Positions 16,889-25,068 of a DNA stretch of 38,461 bases are shown here, in pieces (within the stretch, counting starts at the first letter, position 1; every line of letters starts with the position of its first letter). The stretch covers positions 1-38,461 of the forward strand of contig FR890671.1 of the NCBI GenBank assembly GCA_000435075.1, given 5' to 3'. The translations under genes and the position numbers were made by a program. Under the pieces are notes generated by a model. It was given only the letters and a program-made list of their open reading frames with translations, was not told the DNA's origin and ran no database searches. This DNA is from Bacteroides sp. CAG:770. GTDB taxonomy: Bacteria > Bacteroidota > Bacteroidia > Bacteroidales > UBA932.

Positions 16889-18457
16889 TTAATAATCAAT
16901 GTATTCGTAAAGTCTGATTTCAGAGAGTGTGCACCATCCGAGCCATCCCCAAGGGACTCCCCATTCCTGCACACCGCTGTCGATGCCAGTCTCACTGGCT
17001 TTGACACCGTACCACCAGTATCCGTTGCCAGTCATTGCGAAACGGTAATATCTGGCCATGAACGCGCCATCCTCAGGCACGCTGATGATGTCACCCTGAG
17101 CAAGTTCAGGACAATATTCACCATCCTTATATTTGGCTTTGATTTCAGTAATCTTGCCGACATTGTTCACTGAGCCGATCTTCACCCAGCCTTCATCTCC
17201 CTGATAAAGTTCAGTTCCGAGCGCCTCCGAACCTGTAGGAGTACCGTTTGTCTTGTATGCATACACATCATAGGTAAGAGGTGTCTGGCCCTCATACTGG
17301 TAATACTGGTTCGAAATGAACTTGGCAAGTCTGATACGCTTGCCGGCATCGATGGTGAATGTCATCGGATGATCCTGAATCTTATAGTCATTCATGCCGA
17401 AGCTGAAGCACTTGTAGGATATTCCGGTAGGCTTCTCAGGATTACCGTCAGTGAAGGTACTGTACTTGCCTCTGAGGATTGTCCATGCACCGTCGAAAAG
17501 ATACTGCTCAGTACCGGCATCCCACTGTGAATCTCCCTGGAGGACAATAGGTTTCAATGTTGTCCTATCCACCTGACGGAATGTAATAGGCGCGACAGCC
17601 TTCACATGTGCGGTATAGCTGAAGTTCGCATAATCAGGAGATGAGAAAGTGATTTCAGCAGTCTCATCCTGAGAAAGGAGCTTGTCCAGAACGCCATCGA
17701 ACACGAGATGATTTCTGCTCTTGTCATACTCCTTGAGCCATGCGCCGTCCTTGACGGAATAGGTCCAGTCGATGTTGGCATTGACATTGATGTCAAGCTG
17801 TGCTCCGCGCTCGCCGAGGTCAATGGTCTCAGGAACTTCTGCGCTGAAGCTGAAGTAATTGACCGGCTTCACGGAAGCCGTCGCATAGAAAGTAGGATCT
17901 GAAGGAGAGGTAAATTCAATGACAGCCGCAACATTCTCGTCGAACTTGACGGTCGGGTCAAGCTGGAAGATGATGCTGGAACCTGTCTTGGAGAACTCCT
18001 TCATCCAGTCGGCATTCTTCATCGTATATACCCAGTCATCAGCCGTAGTCACAAGTTTCACCGCGAAGGATTCACCTTTCTTGACAGCAACGGTTGCCGG
18101 GCATTCCACATTCATGTTTACAAGGTGCGCAGGCTGTGTTACCTCAAGTCTCTTGACGGCACTTCCACAAGTAAACTCAAGTACTGAAGTCCTGTCCATA
18201 CCTGTCTGGTTCCTCTCGGCGACGAGTCTGATTTCAGTCTCGCCGTTTCCGTGCTTAGGGGTAATCTTGAACCAGTGGTCAGAAACCGTCATTGTCCATT
18301 CCTGGTTTGATTCGGCAGAGAATGTAATGTCATTGGCATCTGAAGAAAGTTCAATGGAATCCACAGACAGATTTATGTACGCCTCCTCAGTCTTGTTGCA
18401 TCCCATGGCCGCAACAAGAAGAGTGAGCGACATCAATATATGATTCAGTCGTTTCAT
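16889..18457 (-). CDS. BACON-domain surface lipoprotein with discoidin-like C-terminus
   Basis: The 522-aa protein has a lipoprotein signal (VAAMGCNK, Cys about 20), then three BACON-like repeats of about 85-95 residues (near 30-112, 115-200 and 205-295), and a C-terminal discoidin-like module (about 315-522). The module is closely related to that of the neighbour at 14989-16860: both have DGxW or NEWT, TFTIDAGK, LTYDVYA and RYYRFAMTGNGY blocks. BACON domains are thought to bind mucin or carbohydrate, or to act as spacers. Its place between SusE-like and DUF4988-like lipoprotein genes in the susCD operon supports a surface glycan-binding role. No catalytic residues were recognised. Confidence 0.82.
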   Translation of the reverse strand: MKRLNHILMSLTLLVAAMGCNKTEEAYINLSVDSIELSSDANDITFSAESNQEWTMTVSDHWFKITPKHGNGETEIRLVAERNQTGMDRTSVLEFTCGSAVKRLEVTQPAHLVNMNVECPATVAVKKGESFAVKLVTTADDWVYTMKNADWMKEFSKTGSSIIFQLDPTVKFDENVAAVIEFTSPSDPTFYATASVKPVNYFSFSAEVPETIDLGERGAQLDINVNANIDWTYSVKDGAWLKEYDKSRNHLVFDGVLDKLLSQDETAEITFSSPDYANFSYTAHVKAVAPITFRQVDRTTLKPIVLQGDSQWDAGTEQYLFDGAWTILRGKYSTFTDGNPEKPTGISYKCFSFGMNDYKIQDHPMTFTIDAGKRIRLAKFISNQYYQYEGQTPLTYDVYAYKTNGTPTGSEALGTELYQGDEGWVKIGSVNNVGKITEIKAKYKDGEYCPELAQGDIISVPEDGAFMARYYRFAMTGNGYWWYGVKASETGIDSGVQEWGVPWGWLGWCTLSEIRLYEYIDY

Positions 18458-18478
18458 CGTTTTCGGATTATTATGTGA

Positions 18479-19507
18479 TTATTCATCAATGTTGTACTTC
18501 CAGACCTCAAGCTCGGCTACGCTGTAAGCATTGACATTGGCAACATCGTTCCAGTATTTTTCAATCTTATCCTTGTAAACCTGCATGAAGTTCTTGATCA
18601 GTTTCACCCTGTAATATCTTGCTGAAGGGACATCGCCATAAACGAAATCCACGACAATACCCTCTGACAGATATGCGTTGGTTTCACCGTCTCCAAGCGC
18701 ATTGGTAGCCTCCCAACGGTCTGATACATCGACAGTTCCAATAAGCTGCCAGTTTGCCCAGCTGCCTGAAGGTTCGCCATCCAGAGTCCATGCATAGATT
18801 TCAAACTGAGCAGCGTCTGTTCTGGTGTAAGGCCAGTACGGCCAGAATCTCATCTTGGCAACCCTCATAGGTGAACCGAAGTCCACGGTATAGGCATTTC
18901 CGAAGGTCTTTCCATCCGAGCCCTGCAGAGATTTCATAGCCCAGCCGAAACTTCTGTAGCCATAAGAAGACCAGTCGTTCTTCTTTGTGGACCAGAGGCC
19001 GTCGAACAGACTCTTTGCAGATGCACCATACTTGCCCTCATTGTTTGCCGTCTCCATGGTAGCAGGATCGGCATCACCATCAAGCCCGGTAATGACTGAG
19101 CACTGAGTGCGGTCAACCTTTACAACAGACGCCCTGTAGGCAGACACCTCGTAAGTGAAGTCCTCTTCGAGATTGTTCAGCACGAGAGTGTACTTTCTGC
19201 CTCCGTTCAGGTCAGCCGTGGTATCGGCAGCAGCATTCTCCTTCCTGATGACACGGGAAGGATAATTGAACTTCATCTCAATGGCTGAGAAATCTTCAGT
19301 ATCATTGAAAACGAACTCCACGGTATGCTTGTCGTTATCGACGATTCCGTTCACAGTTTCCTCACCGGCAGTAGCGGTCGCAGAAGAAATGAGCTTCGTA
19401 AGAGGATACTGCGGAATGGTCGTGTCGAATTTCTTTTCAATGTCACAGGACATGACAGAAACTCCGGCAGCAAAAATCATCAGTATTGTTCTATATAACT
19501 GTTTCAT
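18479..19507 (-). CDS. SusE-position surface lipoprotein with DUF5018/discoidin-like domains
   Basis: The 342-aa protein has a lipoprotein signal (GVSVMSCDIEK, Cys 21). Residues 30-125 form an Ig-like domain resembling DUF5018, and residues 150-342 a discoidin-like module with DGLW, YTVDFGSPMRVAKMRFWPYWPY and SARYYRVKLI blocks. It follows susD by 21 bp, the usual place of SusE-like surface glycan-binding proteins. The C-terminal module is a more distant relative of those in the next two genes. The gene sits 21 bp upstream of the BACON lipoprotein gene. The domain numbers are from memory and could be assigned differently by a profile search. Confidence 0.78.
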   Translation of the reverse strand: MKQLYRTILMIFAAGVSVMSCDIEKKFDTTIPQYPLTKLISSATATAGEETVNGIVDNDKHTVEFVFNDTEDFSAIEMKFNYPSRVIRKENAAADTTADLNGGRKYTLVLNNLEEDFTYEVSAYRASVVKVDRTQCSVITGLDGDADPATMETANNEGKYGASAKSLFDGLWSTKKNDWSSYGYRSFGWAMKSLQGSDGKTFGNAYTVDFGSPMRVAKMRFWPYWPYTRTDAAQFEIYAWTLDGEPSGSWANWQLIGTVDVSDRWEATNALGDGETNAYLSEGIVVDFVYGDVPSARYYRVKLIKNFMQVYKDKIEKYWNDVANVNAYSVAELEVWKYNIDE

Positions 19508-19528
19508 GTCAAATAAAATTAATAAATA

Positions 19529-21559
19529 CTACCACCAAGGATTCTGTGTAAGTCCAGGGCTCTTGTTGATTTCCTCCTGAGGAATCGGGAAGAGGTAGAA
19601 CTGTTTCTTGAAGACACGGGTCTCGAAAATTGTCCTCTTGTAGAAATCTGTGCTCTTGAAACTGTTGGTCTGAGGATCGCCTGCTCGCATTGACAAACCC
19701 CATACAGGACCCTGGTCGCCGAACTTGCCGACCTCGGTGCTGGTGACGGTTTTTGCGGAAGCGTCCATACAGAGGAGACGTCTGTGGCATGTGAAGAAGC
19801 GGTCACCTTCGAGGTTGAGCTCGACCTGACGCTCCCTGAGGATATACTTGCGCTGGGCATCCTTGTCTCCGGCAATCGCAGGATAAGTATCGAAGATGCT
19901 AGGAAGACCTGCCCTCTGGCGGATAAGGTCCCAATATTTCTTGATGTCAGGATTTGAAGGGTCATACTCGTTCAAAGCCTCGATATAGTCAAGGAGAATC
20001 TCACCATATCTGATATAGACAGTCACGAAATGGTTCGAGAACTGCTGGTTGGAGAAGTCTCCCGGAACGATTCTCTTCTGGACGAGGAAACCGCTGTGAG
20101 GATAATAGGTAAGAGTGGAGTTGTTGGACATGCCGCCATAGTAAAGCTCCAGTCTGCCCCATCCGTCCTGCTGGTCCGCACGGTTGTTCAGAGAATTCAT
20201 CCAGTCCTTGTCGGAAGGGAAGAAAAGCTGAACCCTGTGGTTGTAGTTGATGGAAGCATAGAAACGCGCCTCACGGTTGGCGAACATGTTCCAGTCACCC
20301 TTGGAATGTCCCCAGCTGTCAAGTTTCTTGAGGTCATCGATAAGACCCTTCCTGCCATCCTCGGTAGCCTCATTGAACTTAGGCTCGCCGTCAGTCACAG
20401 GATTGTAGTGCTTACCGTTGGAAGTGGTGAAGCCCTCCTCCACATAACCTGATGCAGGATCGTCAATGCTGCGGCCGTTCTCCATGTAGAAAGCATCCAC
20501 AAGACGGAGAGTAGGAGCTGCACCGTTGTTGAACTTGTATTTGCCGTTGGAAGGAAGACAGTGGTACATGTAACCGAAACGAGGCGGATAATCATTCCAT
20601 GCACTTCTCGCGATAGAAACGGTACCGAAGATGATTTCCTCGTTCCATCCGGTCATTTCAATGTTATAGTAAGCCTTGTAAGGGTTGTAATCAGCAGAAT
20701 TCACATCATTCTTTTCACCGTAATACAAGCCGAGGCCTGTCTCCGAGTGATGAACTTCAGCAAGGTCAATGACAGACTTTGCCGCATCAGCGGCTCTTTT
20801 CCACTTGTTCTGGTCATAAGAAGACTCCACGAGCGGATTGCCGTCCTTATTGCGGAGGAGAGAATAATATTCAGAGTTTCCGTTCCACTGCTCGGAAGCG
20901 GCAAGAAGAAGGGCCTGTGTCTTCACTGCGTAGCAGGCTACCTTCGTAGCGCGGCCGAGATTGTTCTTGTCTGAAAGGTAAGAATACGGAAGAAGGTCAT
21001 AAGCCTTGTCCATGCACTCCACGATATAATCGATGCACTCGTCGAATGAGTTGCGCTGCATATTGCTGTAATCAGCTGAATCAGAAGCCTTTTCCTTAAT
21101 CAGGACAACCGGTCCGTACTGACGCACAAGCAAGAAATAATAGTAGCCTCTCAGGAAGATGGCCTCACCGGTATATCTGGTCTTGAGGTCATCGGCAAGC
21201 TCGGCGCAACGTCCTATATTCGCCTCGAGTTCGAAACTTGCACGGATCGCCTTGTAGTAAGACGCCCACACATTGTTGGTAGGAGTCGTAGGATCCCAGC
21301 TTCCCTCAGTAAGGGCATTGAATGGGCTCCAAGGAAGATCCAGCTCATCGGAAAGTCCGAACCAAAGTCCATTCCAGTCAGATTCCACACAGTTCTTTTC
21401 AGGAAGAACGGCATAGATATTCGAAAGATAGGAGAGGACCTCGTTTCTGTTGGTCCACACCATCTCGTCTGTCTTCATATCATCAGGCATCTTGTCCAGA
21501 AAAGAACAGCCGGACAGGAGAAGCGCTGCTGATGCGAATAATGTTATGTATTTGTTCAT
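19529..21559 (-). CDS. susD: SusD/RagB-family outer-membrane lipoprotein
   Basis: The 676-aa surface lipoprotein forms the lid over the SusC transporter and helps bind the glycan. The signal peptide ends in LLLSGCSFLD with Cys 18. The N-terminal domain shows the SusD pattern DKMPDD...WTNRNEVLSYLSNIY with TPR-like helices. The C-terminal half has the typical RYGEILLDYIEALNEYDPSNPDIKKYWDLIRQRAGLPS block and ends in RERQVELNLEGDRFFTCHRR. It is longer than the classical SusD (about 550 aa) but within the range of the family. It starts 11 bp after the susC stop and ends with TAG. Confidence 0.95.
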   Translation of the reverse strand: MNKYITLFASAALLLSGCSFLDKMPDDMKTDEMVWTNRNEVLSYLSNIYAVLPEKNCVESDWNGLWFGLSDELDLPWSPFNALTEGSWDPTTPTNNVWASYYKAIRASFELEANIGRCAELADDLKTRYTGEAIFLRGYYYFLLVRQYGPVVLIKEKASDSADYSNMQRNSFDECIDYIVECMDKAYDLLPYSYLSDKNNLGRATKVACYAVKTQALLLAASEQWNGNSEYYSLLRNKDGNPLVESSYDQNKWKRAADAAKSVIDLAEVHHSETGLGLYYGEKNDVNSADYNPYKAYYNIEMTGWNEEIIFGTVSIARSAWNDYPPRFGYMYHCLPSNGKYKFNNGAAPTLRLVDAFYMENGRSIDDPASGYVEEGFTTSNGKHYNPVTDGEPKFNEATEDGRKGLIDDLKKLDSWGHSKGDWNMFANREARFYASINYNHRVQLFFPSDKDWMNSLNNRADQQDGWGRLELYYGGMSNNSTLTYYPHSGFLVQKRIVPGDFSNQQFSNHFVTVYIRYGEILLDYIEALNEYDPSNPDIKKYWDLIRQRAGLPSIFDTYPAIAGDKDAQRKYILRERQVELNLEGDRFFTCHRRLLCMDASAKTVTSTEVGKFGDQGPVWGLSMRAGDPQTNSFKSTDFYKRTIFETRVFKKQFYLFPIPQEEINKSPGLTQNPWW

Positions 21560-21570
21560 TGTCTTCGATA

Positions 21571-24387
21571 TTAGAATGTGAATCGTACGCCAAGATTGTA
21601 TTTGCGGGTAAGAGGATATGAACTTCCGTCCTGTGAACCGGTCTCAGGATCCCACATATCCCATTTCGAATGCATCCAGAGGTTGCTGCCCACGAAATAA
21701 ACTCTCAAGGCCTTGCAGCCGCATTTCTTCAGCCAGTCTGTCTTGAACGTATAGCCTGCCTCAACATCAGAAAGACGGATAAGACTTCCATCATAGATGG
21801 TCTTCGTAGATGTCTTCTGGTTGTTGGTATTTGCCTCCTTGGTCAGACGCGGATAGAATGCGTTAGGATTAGGATTCTCCTCTGACCAGCGGTCAAGTGC
21901 CTTGGCGAAGAGGTTACCCTGCTTCACACCCCTGTAGAATGGGAAGAATGCTCCTCCGAGGTAGTATGAAACATGAGCCTGACCACGGAAGAATACTCCC
22001 AGGTCGAGTCCTTTCCAGTTAATCTGCGCACCGAAACCATAGTTGATTTCAGGAATGTTTGAATATCCGATGGCAACTTCATCATGTACGTCGATCACAC
22101 CGTCCTTGTTGTAGTCAAGATACTTGACATCTCCAGGATGGAGTTCACCGAACTGTGCAGGGCTGAGGTCGATCTCATCCTGGTCTGCAAAATAGCCGAT
22201 GGCTACATAACCGAATCTCTGGTTGATAGGATGACCGGTACGTCTGCGCCAGCTGTCAGTAGGAGCCTCGTCATTCTCCAGAATCTTGTTTCTCGCGAAT
22301 GAGTAATTTCCATAAATTCTGTAGTTCACAGGTCCGATATGATGGTTGATCTCACCGGTAAACTCAAATCCATGGTTATTCAGCACACCCATGTTCGCAA
22401 GCGGCTGATTGTTCAGACCTGCGATACCCGGAACCGTCTTTCTCTGGATAAGGATATCCCATCTGTGCTCGTGGAAGTAGTCGAAATCGAGGGAAACCAA
22501 AGAGTTGAAGAGTTTGACCTCCATACCGATATCCTTCTTGAGACCTTTCTCCCAAGTCAGGTTCTCCACACCTTTCTGAGCCTCACCGACACCACCTGAC
22601 CAGCTTGCGGATTCACCGAAACGATGTCCTCCGAGACCGCCGCCCCAAGTAGTGAGGTAAGCGAAACGTCCTGAAGCGAGGACGTCAGAACCGACGAGAC
22701 CGATGGAAGCCCTGAGTTTCAAGTGATTGACAACAGGCTTGATATTCTTCCAGAAAGGCTCGTTGGAAATAAGATATCCGATGGCGCCTGCAGGGAAGAA
22801 TCCGAAGCGGTGACCTTTCGCGAAGTTCTCGGAACCGTTGTATCCGGCATTGAACTCGACGAAATACCTGTCATCGAAAGAATATGTGGTACGGAATGCG
22901 AGACCCTGCTTACGATAAGGAAGAGAGTACATAGCAGAACCGGCAGAAAGGTTCACATAGTTTCTCTGATAGTACATTGCCATCGCACCTACACGATGCT
23001 TGTCAGAGAATACCCTGTCGTAGTTCATCTGGCCCTTGAACTCATCGGAACGGTTACCCGATGTCTGGGAACCATAACCGAGGAACTCATCACCCACATA
23101 AGTCTGTGTGACGTCATAGAGACCTGTCTCATCATTCACGCCGATGATGGCATAACGTGACGAATACTTACCGCGCGCCTGGATGGACATGGTATTGTAG
23201 TCATATGAGAATGAGACATTTGCATTCAAGCCAGGGGTTATCATCGACAAATCCTGCTTCAGGATAATCTGAGACATGATCTGTGTCTGGTAAGTCTTGT
23301 TGTATCCTGAACCGAAAAGACGCTCGGCAGGGTTGGAAGAACCGTTTCCTGTAGAACCACCCCATGCCCACTTGATGCTTCCGTCATCATTGTATCCGAT
23401 AGGAACACGGACAGGAGTGGAAACTGGGTCCAGGTTATAGGCCATCGTAAAGAGCTGCGTCGCCTGAGCCTGATAATTGTTGTTCGCGGTGACAGGCCTA
23501 GGCTGATGCGCATCCGTCATGTTCGCACCGATTTCCAATGAAAGGATAGTCGATTTCGTGACATTCATGTCAATGTTTGAACGGAAGTTATATCTCTTGA
23601 TATGGATATTGGTACTGTAATCAGTATCGGGACTGTCATACAAGTTACCGTTATCCCTGATATAAGCCGCTGTAACATAATATCTTGCCCTCTCACCACC
23701 ACCTCGGATGCTGACAGATGCCTGCTCGTTGTTCGACCATCTCGTAAAGATTTCGTCGAACCAGTTCACGTTCGGATAGAGATAAGGGTCTGTTCTTGCC
23801 TCAGTCTTGGCAATCTGCTCAGGAGTGAAGACTGTGGAACCGTAAGCCTCGTTGTACAGTCTCATATAGTTCGCACCATCGAGAAGCTCAGGCATATTGG
23901 TAAGTTCCGAAATACCGCCCTCGATCTTGACATCGATCTGAGGCTTCTGCGCGATACCCTTCCTGGTGGTCACGAGAACGACACCATTCGCTGCACGCAC
24001 ACCGTAAACGGCTGTGGCAGAGGCATCCTTAAGAATAGAAATGGACTCGATCTCCTCAATAGCGAGATTGGACATGTCACGTTCAACACCATCCACAAGG
24101 ATAAGAGGAGCCGAAGAGTTCAAGGAAGAAATACCTCGGATCCAGAATTCAGCATTGTCCATACCAGGCTCACCTGTCCTCTGGACTACCACAGCACCGG
24201 CAACTTTACCGGCGAGGGCATTTGTCAAGTTCCTCTGAGGGACTTCAAGTTCGTCTTTTGCCACCGCAGAAATGGCTCCGATGACGGAAGCCTTTCTCTG
24301 GTGTCCCATACCTACAACGACAGCCTGGTCAAGTTCCTGGGTATCATCCTGGAGGAAGATGTCAAGCGCCAATGACTTCGGAACGGC
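21571..24387 (-). CDS. susC: SusC-family TonB-dependent receptor, main part downstream of an in-frame stop
   Basis: This is the plug and beta-barrel part of SusC: VVGMGHQRKAS, the plug domain with ALAGKVAGAVVVQRTGEPG and WIRGISSLNSSAPLILVDGVERD, then a full barrel ending in the expected aromatic strand YNLGVRFTF. It is in frame with the 108-codon fragment at 24388-24714, separated only by a TAG at 24388-24390. Five codons after it, a TTG at 24370-24372 could serve as a start (933 aa), but the product would lack a signal peptide and not reach the outer membrane. Joined, the gene would encode about 1047 aa, normal for SusC. Nothing else in it is broken, so the stop is recent, a sequence error, or read through. 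Confidence 0.9.
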   Translation of the reverse strand, partial: AVPKSLALDIFLQDDTQELDQAVVVGMGHQRKASVIGAISAVAKDELEVPQRNLTNALAGKVAGAVVVQRTGEPGMDNAEFWIRGISSLNSSAPLILVDGVERDMSNLAIEEIESISILKDASATAVYGVRAANGVVLVTTRKGIAQKPQIDVKIEGGISELTNMPELLDGANYMRLYNEAYGSTVFTPEQIAKTEARTDPYLYPNVNWFDEIFTRWSNNEQASVSIRGGGERARYYVTAAYIRDNGNLYDSPDTDYSTNIHIKRYNFRSNIDMNVTKSTILSLEIGANMTDAHQPRPVTANNNYQAQATQLFTMAYNLDPVSTPVRVPIGYNDDGSIKWAWGGSTGNGSSNPAERLFGSGYNKTYQTQIMSQIILKQDLSMITPGLNANVSFSYDYNTMSIQARGKYSSRYAIIGVNDETGLYDVTQTYVGDEFLGYGSQTSGNRSDEFKGQMNYDRVFSDKHRVGAMAMYYQRNYVNLSAGSAMYSLPYRKQGLAFRTTYSFDDRYFVEFNAGYNGSENFAKGHRFGFFPAGAIGYLISNEPFWKNIKPVVNHLKLRASIGLVGSDVLASGRFAYLTTWGGGLGGHRFGESASWSGGVGEAQKGVENLTWEKGLKKDIGMEVKLFNSLVSLDFDYFHEHRWDILIQRKTVPGIAGLNNQPLANMGVLNNHGFEFTGEINHHIGPVNYRIYGNYSFARNKILENDEAPTDSWRRRTGHPINQRFGYVAIGYFADQDEIDLSPAQFGELHPGDVKYLDYNKDGVIDVHDEVAIGYSNIPEINYGFGAQINWKGLDLGVFFRGQAHVSYYLGGAFFPFYRGVKQGNLFAKALDRWSEENPNPNAFYPRLTKEANTNNQKTSTKTIYDGSLIRLSDVEAGYTFKTDWLKKCGCKALRVYFVGSNLWMHSKWDMWDPETGSQDGSSYPLTRKYNLGVRFTF

Positions 24388-24714
24388 CTAAACCTGAGTC
24401 TTGTAGCCAAGGCTGGAGAACTCAAGTTTGGTCCCCACTGAAGGGACATTGATGACATAATAACCGTCAAGATCGGTCTGCGTACCAGTTTTAGTGCCCT
24501 GAATCAAGACAGCTACTCCCGGAACAGGCTGACCTGTAGAGTCGATAACCTTACCCTTCACGATAAGATTACCCTGCTGACTTACCGTAGAAGTTACGGG
24601 CGCAGCATCAGCTCGTTTGTTCGCATAAGCTGGAACCGATGATACCGTACCGGCCAAGGCCAATGATATCAGCGCCATACTTGCAATGCGAAAACTAGAG
24701 GTTGCTCTGATCAT
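24388..24714 (-). CDS. susC: SusC N-terminal fragment (signal peptide and carboxypeptidase-regulatory-like domain), ends in TAG
   Basis: The 108-aa fragment has a good signal peptide (MIRATSSFRIASMALISLALAG...AYA) and then the carboxypeptidase-D-regulatory-like domain usual at the SusC N-terminus (GNLIVKGKVIDSTGQPVPGVAVLIQ, LEFSSLGYKTQ). It stops with TAG at 24388-24390, in frame with the rest of the receptor. Several nearby genes end with TAG (LysE, S41, deaminase, susD, the 14989 lipoprotein and the XRE gene), so genome-wide TAG recoding is unlikely. A longer frame begins at 24762, very close to the likely transcription start. The ATG at 24712-24714 is preferred because it opens directly on the signal peptide. 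Confidence 0.88.
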   Translation of the reverse strand: MIRATSSFRIASMALISLALAGTVSSVPAYANKRADAAPVTSTVSQQGNLIVKGKVIDSTGQPVPGVAVLIQGTKTGTQTDLDGYYVINVPSVGTKLEFSSLGYKTQV

Positions 24715-24784
24715 AGTTTCTTTTATTAAATTGAATTTTAATGACTTACGTATTAAAAGCATTATGTGTAAAACAATTTAGACA

Positions 24785-24792
24785 CAAAAATA
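24785..24792 (-). promoter_or_regulatory. -7 element of the susC-to-DUF4855 operon
   Basis: The minus strand reads TATTTTTG, matching TAnnTTTG. Transcription would start near 24778, 64 nt before the preferred susC start. The surroundings are very AT-rich and a -33 TTTG is not evident, so confidence is moderate. Confidence 0.5.
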
Positions 24793-25027
24793 GAAAATAA
24801 ACTTATATCATGCAATATTTTTTAATTATCCACATTGACTTATTAAAATTATTTATTTTCAATTATTCAATAACTAGGTTTTTGTCACCCCGAAAAGATG
24901 ATTTATCCTACCTATTATAACGTTTAAGGTATAAGACATTTGCGCCAGACCAAAAATCGAGGGAAAATTTAACGGAATCATAATTAAATATTTTTAAAAA
25001 CATATAGTCGTAATTAAAATTAATTAG
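24793..25027. other. AT-rich divergent PUL control region
   Basis: Together with the two leaders this is the 306-bp gap between the divergent PUL arms. It is strongly AT-rich, contains no open frame of note, and holds one CATTGAC word near 24834. Any binding site for a PUL regulator should be here, but no clear long palindrome is visible apart from the short repeat around the plus-strand -7 element. Confidence 0.55.
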
Positions 25028-25044
25028 TATCTTTACAACTAATT
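25022..25044 (+). promoter_or_regulatory. -7 element of the GH31 operon inside a 7-bp inverted repeat
   Basis: TATCTTTA at 25028-25035 fits TAnnTTTG at seven of eight positions and lies about 35 bp before the GH31 start. It is flanked by AATTAGT (25022-25028) and its inverse ACTAATT (25038-25044). In AT-rich DNA such a repeat can arise by chance, so an operator role is only a suggestion. Confidence 0.45.
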
Positions 25045-25068
25045 CTTATTAAAACATTTAATACAGAT

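Noticed and set aside
24370..24372. TTG as a true start of a separate 933-aa receptor
   Set aside because: The product would lack a signal peptide, and the missing N-terminal part lies directly upstream in the same frame.
24370..24390. Genome-wide reassignment of TAG to an amino acid
   Set aside because: LysE, S41, dCMP deaminase, susD, the 14989 lipoprotein and the XRE antitoxin all end naturally at TAG at the expected family length.
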